Assembly: GCF_049896245.1 (NCBI RefSeq) | Contig: NZ_JAFCTX010000004.1 | Span: 1 to 64,000, forward strand | DNA length: 64,000 nt | Reading direction: 5' to 3' | DNA from: Cypionkella sp049896245 | Lineage (GTDB): Bacteria; Pseudomonadota; Alphaproteobacteria; Rhodobacterales; Rhodobacteraceae | Notes under the pieces: generated by a model | The model's database searches: none | What the model was told of the DNA's origin: nothing | The model's input: only the letters and a program-made list of their open reading frames with translations | In this document: piece after piece, positions 25,195 through 34,587 of the stretch | Numbering within the stretch: the stretch's first letter is position 1 | Layout: each line of letters begins with the position of its first letter | Made by a program: the position numbers and the translations under genes

Positions 25195-25571
25195 ACGTTT
25201 CACCGCGTATTCTGGCCACACGCTCGGTGTTCGTGCCCGACAGCCGGGCCGAAGCGCGGGCTTTGGCCGGGATCGGTTTGCGTAAGGTTAGCCAGCATTT
25301 CCAATTGGTTGGCCACATCTTGCCCGGCGATACGACGGACAATCTGATCTTGGCGATGGACTGCCATGTCGGCACGCCTGACGAGGTGGCAGATTCTTTG
25401 GCCGCCAACCGGGTGCTGGACCATGCCACCGAGATCGCCGTTCAGGTCCATTCGGTCGATCCGCCGCATGACTTTATCCTGCGCTTGATTGAACTGTTTG
25501 CCACCCAGGTCGCACCGACTTTGGGCTGGATCGACCCGCCCTATCCGGTGCGGCTGCGGGATGCTGTTTAG
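25195..25571 (+). pseudogene. luciferase-like FMN monooxygenase, C-terminal fragment
   Basis: The frame encodes SVFVPDSRAEARALAGIGL, then GHILPGDTTDNLILAMDCHV and a late VQVHSVDPPHDFILRLIELF segment. This fits the end of putative FMN-dependent luciferase-like monooxygenases (KPN_01858 type). The first two thirds, including the barrel start, are absent. Confidence 0.75.
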
Positions 25572-25592
25572 GGTTTGAAGGAAGGAAACCCC

Positions 25593-25763
25593 ATGACCGC
25601 CTTGATTGATCGCTTTGTCGGCATGGACCCCGGATCGCCGATGGGCATCAGCTTTGCTGCGCGCATGCAGGCGGACCTTAGCCATCAACTGCTGCTGCAT
25701 CCGGTTGATGCGGGGGCGGTTTCGCTGTTGGAACGCCATGCCGTCGCGGCCTTTGTCGTCTGA
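25593..25763 (+). pseudogene. CMD domain protein (Avi_7170-like), N-terminal fragment
   Basis: This reads as 56 codons (MTALIDRFVGMDPGSPMGIS...VSLLERHAVAAFVV) behind a good GAAGGAA site. It resembles the N-terminus of the CMD domain protein family that accompanies such luciferase-like genes, then stops. The carboxymuconolactone decarboxylase-type core is missing. Confidence 0.65.
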
Positions 25764-25770
25764 GGCTACC

Positions 25771-26373
25771 ATGACCGATGCTGTGATCACCCAGCACGAC
25801 AATCTTGAACCCGTCACTTTAGCGCCGATGAACTGGGCTGGCTGCCGTGGTTGCAGCCGTTGGCCGAGGCCGATCTGACCCAGCAGCATTGGGCCGGGCT
25901 GGTCGATAAATTCCGCGCGAAATCCGAGTATTTCATGCTGCTGGCGCATCGCCCTGAAATGTTGGGCGCGCACCCGCACAGATAAGGATATTCTCTTCAA
26001 CACCAAGGGCGGGCTGCCTCGGGCAAAACGCAAGTTGGCGGCGGTGTCGCGGCTGAATGGCTGCATCTTTTGCGCCTCGGTTCATGCGCGCTTTGCGATT
26101 CACCATCTGAAACGCGCCGATGAGGTGACTGTGTTGCTGGAGGAGGGTCGCTTCTCGCCGCTGTGCGGACGCAATGGCGCGGTGGTCGCGGCGGCAGCAG
26201 CGCTGTCGCAGACGCCGCCCGGCTTTAGTGCCGCCAAGGCGACGAGCCTGTTGGACATCGGATTTGATCTGCAAGAGCCGCTCGATCTGGTGGTGTCGGT
26301 CGCGTTCTTCAACTGGGCCAACCGCCTGACGCTGGCGATTGGCGAGCCGACGCCTGCGGCTGGCCAAGCTTGA
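25771..26373 (+). pseudogene. alkylhydroperoxidase-domain protein (Avi_7169-like), frameshifted
   Basis: Pieces of one protein lie in three frames: MTDAVITQHDNLEPVTL, then ELGWLPWLQPLAEADL and SEYFMLLAHRPEMLGA, then KDILFNTKGGLPRAKRKLA with the AhpD-like motif GCIFCASVHARF (Cys-x2-Cys-x2-His). At least two frameshifts (near 25820 and 25970) prevent expression as one chain. The 3' part from 26035 could still be read as 112 residues, but it has no evident start site. Confidence 0.8.
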
Positions 26374-26655
26374 TTTGCACGCAATTGGCCGGGTCATGCC
26401 CGCCGATTGTGCTGTGCAAAAGCTGATTCTTTCCGAAAATTTCCCAAGCCATCCGCAGCCCTACGGTTAGACCTTGCCGCATCGCGGCGAAATTTGCAGT
26501 CAAATCGGCAAAAAAGTATCAGCCGAAGCGTGCTGCCGTAGTAGTCTGCCCTGATCAGCCCTGCTAGCTTTGTCAGACGCCACGGAGAAACCAACCGGGC
26601 AAGGCGACGCAATCACCGGGCCCAGAGTCTGGATTTGCGTAGGGAGGAGACGCGG

Positions 26656-27537
26656 ATGAAACCGGATCTAGAGGTCGTCCAAATCGGGCGGTCGGAATCT
26701 TTCAAGGCTTGGGCGCATGGCTATCCGTATCACACGGTGCGCTGGCATTTTCACCCGGAATACGAAATTCATCATGTGGTGGCGACGCAGGGCCACTATT
26801 TTGTCGGCGATTTCATTGGCAATTTTGAGCCGGGCAATCTGGTGCTGACCGGGCCTAATCTGCCGCACAATTGGGTCAGCCATCTGGCGACGGGCGAAAG
26901 CGTGCCGCTGCGGGGCCGGGTGTTGCAGTTTACCGAAGATTTTATCGGCGATGCGATGGCACTGCTGCCGGAACTGGCCGCCTGTGAAGCACTGCTGCAA
27001 ACCAGCCGTCGGGGCGCGCTGTTCAGCCCAGCCACCGCCGAAGCCGCAGCGCCGATGCTGGCGGAACTTGTCAGCGCGCAGGGTATTCGGCGGATAGAGG
27101 TGTTCATCGGCCTGTTGGGTCTGTTGCAGCGGGCCGAAGTGACCACGTTGACCTCGACCAACTATCTGCCCGACCCTTCCGGCTTTATGTCTACGGGCAT
27201 CAATGAGGCCCTCGCGTACATCAACGCCAACCTGACCGAGCCGTTTACTGAGGGCGATCTGGCCGCGATTGCGGGGCTGTCACCTTCGGCGTTTTCGCGC
27301 AGCTTTCGCCGTCACACCGGACAGGCACTGGTGAAATACGTCAACCGCCTGCGGATCAATCTGGCCTGTCAGTTGCTGATGGGCAAGGATGAGATGAAGA
27401 TCACTGATGTGTGTTTTTCGTCTGGTTTCAACAACATATCCAACTTTAACCGGCAGTTTCAGGCACAAAAGGGCATGACGCCCTCGCGGTTTCGGGACTT
27501 GCTGGCCCAGAACCAACACCCGGCCCTTGCGGCCTAA
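26656..27537 (+). CDS. AraC family transcriptional regulator
   Basis: This 293-residue protein has a cupin-type N-terminal sensor domain (WHFHPEYEIHHVV, LTGPNLPHNW) and a C-terminal double helix-turn-helix (DLAAIAGLSPSAFSRSFRRH; ITDVCFSSGFNNISNFNRQF). A strong AGGGAGGAG precedes the ATG at 26656. It stands in the same direction just before the sugar-alcohol transporter operon and is its likely activator. The stop codon lies within the first unit of a 28-bp tandem repeat. Confidence 0.9.
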   Translation: MKPDLEVVQIGRSESFKAWAHGYPYHTVRWHFHPEYEIHHVVATQGHYFVGDFIGNFEPGNLVLTGPNLPHNWVSHLATGESVPLRGRVLQFTEDFIGDAMALLPELAACEALLQTSRRGALFSPATAEAAAPMLAELVSAQGIRRIEVFIGLLGLLQRAEVTTLTSTNYLPDPSGFMSTGINEALAYINANLTEPFTEGDLAAIAGLSPSAFSRSFRRHTGQALVKYVNRLRINLACQLLMGKDEMKITDVCFSSGFNNISNFNRQFQAQKGMTPSRFRDLLAQNQHPALAA

Positions 27538-27620
27538 GCAAACCTAAACGGCCCTCGCGGCCTGAGCAAACCTAAACGGCCCTTGCGGCCTGAGCAAACC
27601 TAAAACGGCCCTTGCGGCCT
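27521..27620. repeat. 28-bp tandem repeat, about 3.5 copies
   Basis: The unit CGGCCCTTGCGGCCTGAGCA plus AACCTAAA starts at 27521, 27549, 27577 and 27606 (last copy partial). The first copy contains the end of the AraC gene. Each unit can form a small GGCC...GGCC hairpin. The repeat sits between the regulator and the transporter operon. Confidence 0.9.
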
Positions 27621-27773
27621 GAACCCATTCGGCCAGAGGCCAAACCTGCGGACAGGAGGAAATCCGCAGGCGCAACTTTTGGCGAAGATCCGGCTTTACA
27701 GACGGCAATGGCCCGGTGGCAGAACCCTACTGCCGCCGCAGGGTCGTGCTTTGCCCGATGACAAGCCGATAAG

Positions 27774-27803
27774 CCTCGGCGGTGCTGACCCGCGCCGCCG
27801 AGG
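27774..27803 (+). promoter_or_regulatory. hairpin in the leader of the transporter operon
   Basis: A perfect stem CCTCGGCGG/CCGCCGAGG (loop of 12) lies 33 bases upstream of the substrate-binding protein start. A second weaker stem (ACCCT/AGGGT) lies at 27724-27744. They could be leader structures or a weak terminator protecting the operon from AraC read-through. Confidence 0.5.
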
Positions 27804-27836
27804 TTCCATCAAAACGGTCAACATGGAGGACGACCA

Positions 27837-28889
27837 ATGAAACTTATCGCATCGCATCTGACGGGGGCCTTGGCGCTGTCAACTGCTCTGATTTCGGGCG
27901 CGGCTTTCGCGCAAACCGCTGGCACCGTGGCATTTCTGATGCCCGACCAAGCCTCGACCCGCTACGAGCAGCACGATTTCCCCGGCTTTCAGGCCGAGAT
28001 GAAAAAACTCTGCGCAGATTGCACGGTGATCTACCAGAACGCCACGGCGGACGCGGCGCTGCAACAGCAGCAGTTCAACTCGGTGATCACCCAAGGCGCT
28101 AAGGTGATCGTGCTGGACCCGGTGGACAGCAGCGCTGCCGCCGCAATGGTCAGCCTTGCGCAAAGCCAAGGTGTCAAGGTGATCGCCTATGACCGCCCGA
28201 TCCCGGACAAGCCTGCCGATTACTATGTCTCCTTTGATAACAAGGGCATCGGCAAGGCGATTGCGGAATCTTTGATGGCGCATCTGAAGGATCTGGGCCT
28301 GCCCACCGACAAGGGCGGCGTGTTGCAGATCAACGGCTCGCCCACCGATGCGGCGGCCGGGCTGATCAAGGACGGCATCCACGAAGGCATCGCCGCCAGC
28401 GGCTATAAGACTTTGGCCGAGTTTGACACCCCGGAATGGGCGCCGCCGAAAGCGCAGGAATGGGCCGCTGGGCAAGTCACCCGGTTTGGCGCGGATATCA
28501 TCGGCGTGGTGGCGGCGAATGATGGCACGGGCGGTGGGGCGGTTGCTGCATTCAAGGCGGCGGGCGTTGATCCGGTGCCGCCAGTCACCGGCAACGATGC
28601 AACCATCGCGGCGCTTCAGCTGATCATTGCGGGCGATCAATATAACACCATCTCCAAACCTTCGGAAATCGTGGCGGCGGCGGCGGCGCAAATCGCCGTG
28701 CAGTTCCTGAATGGCGAAACGCCGAAAGCCGAGATGAGCCTCTATGACACCCCGTCGCAGCTGTTTGTTCCGGCTGTGGTGACGCGCGAAAACCTGAAAG
28801 CCGAGATCATCGACAAGGGCATCAACACTGCAGCCGAGCTGTGTGTCGATCGCTATGCCGCTGGCTGTGCGGAGCTTGGCATCAAGTAA
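27837..28889 (+). CDS. sugar-type ABC substrate-binding protein
   Basis: This is a 350-residue periplasmic binding protein of the RbsB/XylF class (Peripla_BP_4). The signal peptide MKLIASHLTGALALSTALISGAAFA ends at an AQT site. The fold start GTVAFLMPDQASTRYEQHDF and the later GVVAANDGTGGGAVAAFKAAG are typical. GGAGGA precedes the ATG. It opens an operon with ATPase, permease, dehydrogenase and kinase; the enzymes suggest a pentitol such as ribitol as substrate. Confidence 0.92.
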   Translation: MKLIASHLTGALALSTALISGAAFAQTAGTVAFLMPDQASTRYEQHDFPGFQAEMKKLCADCTVIYQNATADAALQQQQFNSVITQGAKVIVLDPVDSSAAAAMVSLAQSQGVKVIAYDRPIPDKPADYYVSFDNKGIGKAIAESLMAHLKDLGLPTDKGGVLQINGSPTDAAAGLIKDGIHEGIAASGYKTLAEFDTPEWAPPKAQEWAAGQVTRFGADIIGVVAANDGTGGGAVAAFKAAGVDPVPPVTGNDATIAALQLIIAGDQYNTISKPSEIVAAAAAQIAVQFLNGETPKAEMSLYDTPSQLFVPAVVTRENLKAEIIDKGINTAAELCVDRYAAGCAELGIK

Positions 28890-28957
28890 CCGCAACCCTG
28901 CCGTCTGGGCCGCCCTCCCCGGCCCGGATGGCTTCTTTTGATCTGAAAGGAGCCGCC

Positions 28958-29782
28958 ATGTCGGACCGATCCCAGACCCGCAAAGCCGAGACTCGCAAAC
29001 AATCGGGCGAGTTGCTGCTTTCCCTGCGCGGCATTTCCAAGAATTTCGGCGCGGTTTCGGCGCTGACGGATATTGATCTTGATATTCACGCAGGCGAGGT
29101 TGTGGCCTTGGTCGGCGACAATGGCGCAGGCAAGTCAACTTTGGTGAAGGTGCTGGCCGGGGTGCATCAGGCCTCATCCGGCAGCATCGAATTTCAGGGC
29201 AAGCCCGTGACGATGGCCAGCCCCGCAGCGGCTTTGCACTTGGGCATCGCCACGGTGTTTCAGGATTTGGCCCTGTGCGAGAATCTCGATGTGGTGGCGA
29301 ATATCTTTCTGGGGCAGGAATTGAACCCACTGCGGCTGGACGAGGTCGCGATGGAAGTCCGCGCCTGGACCCTACTGAATGAACTCGCCGCCCGCATCCC
29401 TTCGGTGCGTGAACCGATTGCATCGCTTTCGGGCGGGCAGCGGCAGACCGTGGCGATTGCGCGATCTTTGCTGCTGAACCCGAAGATCATCATGCTGGAT
29501 GAACCCACCGCCGCCTTGGGTGTCGCACAGACCGCCGAGGTGTTGAACCTTGTCGAACGTGTCCGCGACAAGGGCCTTGGCGTCATCATGATCAGCCATA
29601 ACATGGAAGATGTGCGCGCTGTCGCCGACCGCATCGTGGTGCTGCGCTTGGGCCGCAACAATGGCGTGTTCACGCCGGATGCCAGCAATCAAGACCTTGT
29701 GGGGGCCATCACCGGGGCCACCGATAACGCCGTCTCGCGCCGGGCTGACCGTTTGCGCGAAGCCGCAGGAGAGCCGCTATGA
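28958..29782 (+). CDS. sugar ABC transporter ATP-binding protein
   Basis: This is a 274-residue single-domain ATPase, of the short type used by some RbsA/XylG-class importers. Walker A is GDNGAGKST, the signature is LSGGQRQTVAIA and Walker B is IIMLDEPTAALG. I chose the ATG at 28958 (MSDRSQTRK) with AAAGGAG upstream. Its stop overlaps the permease start (ATGA). It energises uptake by the transporter encoded with 27837 and 29779. Confidence 0.93.
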   Translation: MSDRSQTRKAETRKQSGELLLSLRGISKNFGAVSALTDIDLDIHAGEVVALVGDNGAGKSTLVKVLAGVHQASSGSIEFQGKPVTMASPAAALHLGIATVFQDLALCENLDVVANIFLGQELNPLRLDEVAMEVRAWTLLNELAARIPSVREPIASLSGGQRQTVAIARSLLLNPKIIMLDEPTAALGVAQTAEVLNLVERVRDKGLGVIMISHNMEDVRAVADRIVVLRLGRNNGVFTPDASNQDLVGAITGATDNAVSRRADRLREAAGEPL

Positions 29783-31023
29783 ATCAGAAACTTGGGAGCC
29801 CGCAATTAGACCGCGCCGACGCGCGCGTAACCCACGCTGCCGGGCTTTCCGGCAGCGTGAAAGCCTTCATGGATCGGGTGAAATCAGGTGATCTGGGGTC
29901 TTTGCCAGTGGTGGTGGGCTTGGCGATCATCTGGACGGTGTTCACCGCATTAAACCCGATTTTTCTGTCACCGAACAACCTTGTGAACCTGCTGTTTGAT
30001 TGCTCCACCACCGGAGTCATCGCCCTAGGCATCGTCTGCGTGCTGATGCTGGGCGAGATTGATCTGTCGGTGGGCTCGATGAGCGGGGTTGGCTCTGCCC
30101 TGATCGGGGTGCTTTGGGTCAATCAGGGCGTGCCTTTGCCCGTCGCCATCGGCACCGCTGTGGCCTTGGGCGCTTTGATCGGCGCGGTTTATGCCACCCT
30201 GCGCAATCAGCTGGGGATGCCGAGTTTCGTCTCCACCCTGTCGGGGCTTTTGGCGCTACTCGGTTTGCAGCTTTATATGCTGGGCGCGACCGGGTCGATC
30301 AACCTGCCGTATGGCTCGAAAATGGTCGAGTTCGGGCAGCTTTTGATCCTGCCGTCGTGGCTGTCCTATACTCTGGCGCTGATACCGGGGATTGTGATGC
30401 TGGTGGTGGGGCGTTCCACCAACGCGCGGCGCAGGGCTGCGAATCTGTCGGCGGGGTCGCCTTCGGGGCTTGTCATCAAAGCCGTGCTGACCACCATCGC
30501 TTTGCTAGCCATCGTGTTCTACCTCAGCTTGGGCCGAGGTGTGCCGTGGATGTTCGCGCTGTTCGTGGCACTGGTGCTGGCGATGAATTACGCACTGACC
30601 CGCACACAATGGGGACGCTCGATGAAAGCCGTGGGCGGTAATGCCGAAGCGGCACGGCGGGCGGGCATCAATGTGCGCGGCATCTATATCAGCGCGTTTA
30701 TGCTGTGTTCGGCGCTGGCCGCGCTGGGCGGTGTTCTGTCTGCGGCGCGTCTTGCCTCGTCCAGCCAGCAGGCCGGAACGGGCGATGTGAACCTGAACGC
30801 CATCGCGGCGGCGGTGATCGGCGGCACCAGCCTGTTTGGTGGCCGTGGCACCGCATTTTCGGCGCTGCTCGGGATCATCGTGATCCAGTCGATTGCCAAT
30901 GGCCTCACGCTTTTGAACCTGAACTCTAGCTTGCGCTACATGATCACCGGGGCGGTTCTTGCCATCGCCGTGATCGTTGACAGCCTTGCCCGCCAAAGCC
31001 GCGCCTCGCATGGCCGGGCTTAA
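29779..31023 (+). CDS. sugar ABC transporter permease (XylH/RbsC type)
   Basis: This is a 414-residue inner-membrane permease of the BPD_transp_2 family. Its segments include GVIALGIVCVLMLGEIDLSVGS, with the ion-pair pattern of RbsC/XylH proteins, and GGTSLFGGRGTAFSALLGI near the C-terminus. About ten membrane helices are seen after a cytoplasmic N-terminal stretch of 40 residues. It overlaps the ATPase stop by four bases and is followed by the dehydrogenase gene after 14 bases. Confidence 0.93.
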   Translation: MNQKLGSPQLDRADARVTHAAGLSGSVKAFMDRVKSGDLGSLPVVVGLAIIWTVFTALNPIFLSPNNLVNLLFDCSTTGVIALGIVCVLMLGEIDLSVGSMSGVGSALIGVLWVNQGVPLPVAIGTAVALGALIGAVYATLRNQLGMPSFVSTLSGLLALLGLQLYMLGATGSINLPYGSKMVEFGQLLILPSWLSYTLALIPGIVMLVVGRSTNARRRAANLSAGSPSGLVIKAVLTTIALLAIVFYLSLGRGVPWMFALFVALVLAMNYALTRTQWGRSMKAVGGNAEAARRAGINVRGIYISAFMLCSALAALGGVLSAARLASSSQQAGTGDVNLNAIAAAVIGGTSLFGGRGTAFSALLGIIVIQSIANGLTLLNLNSSLRYMITGAVLAIAVIVDSLARQSRASHGRA

Positions 31024-31037
31024 TTTAGGAAGCTATC

Positions 31038-31766
31038 ATGTCGGATGAATTGAATGGAAAAGTCGCCGCCGTCACCGGGGCGGCCTCGGGGATCGGGCTG
31101 GAATGTGCCAAGGTGATGCTAAAGGCCGGGGCGCGTGTGGTGCTGATCGACCGCGCCGAAGACAAGCTGGCGGCGCTGTGTGCCGAGCTTGGCCCCAACG
31201 CCATCCCCTTGGTGATTGACCTCGCCACCCCGGCGAGTGTGGCCTCGATGATGCCGCAGATTTTGGCGCAGGCGGGCAGCCTTGATATCTTCCACGCCAA
31301 TGCCGGGGCCTACGTGGGTGGCGATGTGGTGACAGGCGATCCTGATGTGTGGGACCGGATGTTGAACCTGAACATCAACGCCTCGTTCCGCGCCGTGCAA
31401 GCCGTGTTGCCGCATATGGTGGAACGCCAGACGGGGGATATTATCATGACCAGTTCCATCGCGGGCATCGTGCCAGTGGTGTGGGAGCCGATCTACACCG
31501 CGTCGAAATTCGCGGTACAGGCGTTTGTGCATACGGTGCGCCGCCAAGTGGCGAAACATGGCATCCGCGTTGGCGCGGTTTGCCCCGGCCCGGTTGTCAC
31601 CGCTTTGCTGGACGATTGGCCGAAGGCGAAGATGGATGAGGCTTTGGCAAATGGCAGCCTGATGATGCCGAAGGAAGTCGCAGATGCGGTCTTGTTCATG
31701 CTGACGCGTCCGCGCAATGTGACGATCCGGGATCTGGTGATCCTGCCCAACTCGGTGGATTTGTAA
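31038..31766 (+). CDS. short-chain dehydrogenase, ribitol/polyol type
   Basis: This is a 242-residue SDR enzyme with NAD-binding TGAASGIG and catalytic Ser and YTASK (IMTSSIAGIVPVVWEPIYTASKFA). Its ending (VTIRDLVILPNSVDL) resembles ribitol 2-dehydrogenases of Rhodobacter. It would oxidise the imported polyol to a ketopentose, which the kinase of the next gene can phosphorylate. The polyol assignment is inference from similarity and operon. Confidence 0.88.
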   Translation: MSDELNGKVAAVTGAASGIGLECAKVMLKAGARVVLIDRAEDKLAALCAELGPNAIPLVIDLATPASVASMMPQILAQAGSLDIFHANAGAYVGGDVVTGDPDVWDRMLNLNINASFRAVQAVLPHMVERQTGDIIMTSSIAGIVPVVWEPIYTASKFAVQAFVHTVRRQVAKHGIRVGAVCPGPVVTALLDDWPKAKMDEALANGSLMMPKEVADAVLFMLTRPRNVTIRDLVILPNSVDL

Positions 31767-31769
31767 GCC

Positions 31770-33374
31770 ATGTATCTGATCGGCATTGACGTAGGCACCG
31801 GCAGCGCGCGCGCAGGCGTATTCGACGCGCAAGGCGCGATGCTGGCCTCGGCCAAAGCCGATGTGACGATGTGGCGTGAGGCAGGCTCGATTGTCGAGCA
31901 ATCGTCAGATCAGATCTGGGATGCCGTCTGCCAATCAGTACGGGGTGCTGTTACGGCTGCGGGGATTGATCCGGCACAGGTCAGCGGGATTGGCTTTGAT
32001 GCGACCTGTTCGCTGGTGGTTTTGGGCGAAAATGGTGCGCCGTTGGCAGTCGGCCCATCTGAAGACCCAGCCCGCAACATCATCGTCTGGATGGACCATC
32101 GGGCTGTGCCACAGGCCGAGCGGATCAATGCCGCAGGGCATGATGTGCTGAAATACGTAGGCGGCGTGATTTCGCCGGAAATGGAGACGCCAAAGCTGCT
32201 TTGGCTGCGCGAAAACCGCCCCGATACCTTCGATGCGGCGCATGATTTCTTTGACCTCGCGGATTTCCTGACATGGAAAGCCTCTGGCAGCCGCGCGCGC
32301 TCGACCTGCACCGTCACCTGCAAATGGACTTACCTCGCGCATGAAAAACGCTGGGATGCGAGTTACTTTCAGCAGATCGGGCTGGGCGTGCTGGCCGATG
32401 AAGGCTTTGCCCGCATTGGCACCGAAATGGTCGAACCCGGAACAGCGCTGGCGCAAGGGCTAACCGTGGAAGCGGCCAATGATCTTGGCCTGCGCCCCGG
32501 CACCCCAGTCGCTGCTGGCCTGATTGATGCCCACGCGGGCGGTGTCGGCACCGTTGGCGCTACGGGCGCGGATGCGACCGAGAATATGGCCTATGTCTTC
32601 GGCACCTCGTCCTGCACCATGACCACCACGGCAGAGCCGCAATTCGTGCCCGGCGTTTGGGGGCCGTATTACTCTGCCATGCTGCCGAACATGTGGCTGA
32701 ACGAGGGTGGCCAGTCGGCAGCCGGAGCCGCGATTGATCATCTGCTGAAACTGCATCCCGCCCAGCCGCAGGCTAAAACTGCGGCCAAAGCTGCGGGGCT
32801 GCCGTTGGCGGTCTGGTTGGCCAATCAGGCGACAGAAGCCTCGGCCACGCCGTCGGATGCGGTTGATCTGGCTGGAGGCGTCCATGTAGTGCCGGAATTC
32901 TTGGGCAACCGCGCGCCGTTTGCTGATCCGCACGCCCGCGCGCTGATTGCGGGTTTGGGGATGGAGGAGGATCTCGCAAGCCTCGTACAGCTGTATGTCG
33001 CGGGCCTTTGCGGCATCGGCTATGGCCTGCGGCAGATCATCGACACGCAGACCGCGCATGGTGCGCCGATTAAGCGGGTGATGATCAGTGGCGGCGCGGG
33101 GCAGCATGATCTGGTGCGGCAAGTGTTGGCCGACAGCACCGGGGTGACGGTGGTGGCGACCGAGGCAGAGGAACCTGTGTTGCTGGGTTCAGCGATGCTG
33201 GCAGCGGTGGCTGGGGGGCTGCACGCCTCAATCCCGCAAGCAATGGCGGCGATGTCGAGGCCAAAGCAAAGCTTTCCGCCCAGCGCGGGGCGACATATTG
33301 CCGTGCATGACGGTCGGTATGAAGCGTTCAAGGCGCTGCAAACTGCGGCGCGTCTGCTGCGCAACACCGCCTGA
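31770..33374 (+). CDS. FGGY-family carbohydrate kinase (ribulokinase-like)
   Basis: This is a 534-residue sugar kinase. The N-terminal ATPase fold begins LIGIDVGTGSARAGVFDAQG and the C-terminal domain has the phosphate motif VMISGGAGQHDLVRQVLAD. The length and the GLIDAHAGGVGTVGA segment fit the YpCarbK/FGGY D-ribulose kinase group. ATG starts three bases after the dehydrogenase stop. With the dehydrogenase it would convert ribitol through D-ribulose to D-ribulose 5-phosphate; this pathway is inferred. Confidence 0.9.
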   Translation: MYLIGIDVGTGSARAGVFDAQGAMLASAKADVTMWREAGSIVEQSSDQIWDAVCQSVRGAVTAAGIDPAQVSGIGFDATCSLVVLGENGAPLAVGPSEDPARNIIVWMDHRAVPQAERINAAGHDVLKYVGGVISPEMETPKLLWLRENRPDTFDAAHDFFDLADFLTWKASGSRARSTCTVTCKWTYLAHEKRWDASYFQQIGLGVLADEGFARIGTEMVEPGTALAQGLTVEAANDLGLRPGTPVAAGLIDAHAGGVGTVGATGADATENMAYVFGTSSCTMTTTAEPQFVPGVWGPYYSAMLPNMWLNEGGQSAAGAAIDHLLKLHPAQPQAKTAAKAAGLPLAVWLANQATEASATPSDAVDLAGGVHVVPEFLGNRAPFADPHARALIAGLGMEEDLASLVQLYVAGLCGIGYGLRQIIDTQTAHGAPIKRVMISGGAGQHDLVRQVLADSTGVTVVATEAEEPVLLGSAMLAAVAGGLHASIPQAMAAMSRPKQSFPPSAGRHIAVHDGRYEAFKALQTAARLLRNTA

Positions 33375-33501
33375 AACGGCAGTCAGGGCCACAATTTGGC
33401 ACCCGAACCCGATTGATCGGCGTCAGGCTTTACGGCAAGCTCGTGTTATTCTGGCTAAGCGCGTGTGGGTCTATTCCTGACATTCTATTTTGGAGCATGT
33501 G

Positions 33502-34476
33502 ATGGGCGAATTTGCCGAACCTAAAGAGATGCAGCCGCATCAGGCGGCGTTGAAAGCGTTTCTGGTCGATCTGCCCGCGATGGGGCAACAACTGACCTCA
33601 ACGGCGGAAGGCTCGGCCACGTTGCAATCCCCGTTCACGCAGGCGCAGTTAAGCGCCTTGCAGGGGGTGCGATCCAACGCGGCGTTCACGCGCTATACGG
33701 GTTATGATCAGCCGGGGCTGTTGAAGAAATGGCTGACCGACCGCACCACCACCTGTAACGAGTTTTGCGGGCGCTGTGGGGTGGCGATGGGCTATAAGGC
33801 CAGCAAGACCGGCGGCAAGAATGATGGCGTGGGGCGGTTTGATATTGCCGACTATCTGACACGCTATGGTCGGGGGCATTGCTGGGTGCCCGCCGACAGT
33901 GGCTCGGCCCCGGAATATGGCGATGTGTTCCGGCTATTTGCGCAGACGGCGGATCACAATGGCACCAACCTGAACCATATGGGGGTGTCTTTGGTGCTAA
34001 GTGGCGAGGATTGGTACACGGCGGAATCCGGGCAGGGCGGGCCGAGCAAGGGCTATGACGCGATTGAGCGGAAAAAACGCAGTTGGAAACCTGCGTCGTT
34101 ACAAGGCTGGGTGAATATGAAGGCGCTGCTAACGGCGGGGGCGGCGTTGCCCTATTGGCTGGGTGGCTGGTGGGAGGTGTTCGAGGAGCCTTACGACACC
34201 TGGTACTATTACTTCGGCTCGAATGGCAAAGTGCTGTGCACGACGATACAGCCCGCATCGCTGAGCGCGCCTCCGGCGGGCAGCCCGTTGGTGGGGAATT
34301 TCCATCTGAAGGGCATGTTCGGGGTTGAGGTCAGCTGGCAAAGCGCCGATCCGAATGAAAGCTTCACGTTGGGCGAGCAAAGTTCGGAAAAACGCAAGTT
34401 TACCATGCTGGGTACTAAAGCGGGGACGATCCAGAAGATCAAGGCGACGCGGATGATGATCAAGGGGTTGTTATAG
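33502..34476 (+). CDS. uncharacterised papain-fold-like (NlpC/P60 or CHAP-like) protein
   Basis: This 324-residue protein is not clearly of a known family. In the middle, TTTCNEFCGRCGVAMGY (Cys85) opens a helix-like region, GDVFRLFAQTADHNGTNLNH is followed by MGVSL (His159), and TAESGQGG (Glu175) comes about 15 residues later. This Cys-His-acid order and spacing resemble NlpC/P60 and CHAP amidases. The C-terminal 70 residues look beta-rich. There is no signal peptide. I chose the ATG at 33502 with GGAG upstream; the longer frame starts with TTG. It stands alone after the kinase gene and before a terminator. A cell-wall amidase or secreted effector is possible but unproven. Confidence 0.6.
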   Translation: MGEFAEPKEMQPHQAALKAFLVDLPAMGQQLTSTAEGSATLQSPFTQAQLSALQGVRSNAAFTRYTGYDQPGLLKKWLTDRTTTCNEFCGRCGVAMGYKASKTGGKNDGVGRFDIADYLTRYGRGHCWVPADSGSAPEYGDVFRLFAQTADHNGTNLNHMGVSLVLSGEDWYTAESGQGGPSKGYDAIERKKRSWKPASLQGWVNMKALLTAGAALPYWLGGWWEVFEEPYDTWYYYFGSNGKVLCTTIQPASLSAPPAGSPLVGNFHLKGMFGVEVSWQSADPNESFTLGEQSSEKRKFTMLGTKAGTIQKIKATRMMIKGLL

Positions 34477-34481
34477 GGGGT

Positions 34482-34505
34482 GGTCCCAACTCGGGACCAA
34501 ATTTT
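34482..34505 (+). terminator. hairpin after the papain-fold-like gene
   Basis: GGTCCC (34482-34487), a five-base loop, then GGGACC (34493-34498) followed by AAATTTTAATT. It lies five bases after the stop codon. Confidence 0.65.
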
Positions 34506-34587
34506 AATTATATGTATCAATGTGTTAGGGTGGCCAACTTAAGGGTTTGTTAACACTTGGCGCGGTCGGATGCCCTGCGCGGGTTTT

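Noticed and set aside
27521..27620. CRISPR-like array from the 28-bp repeats
   Set aside because: The repeats are contiguous with no unique spacers and no cas genes nearby.
27879..29423. Minus-strand 514-codon frame across the transporter genes
   Set aside because: It lies opposite a binding protein and an ATPase with clear motifs, has no ribosome site, and its composition is that of an antisense shadow.
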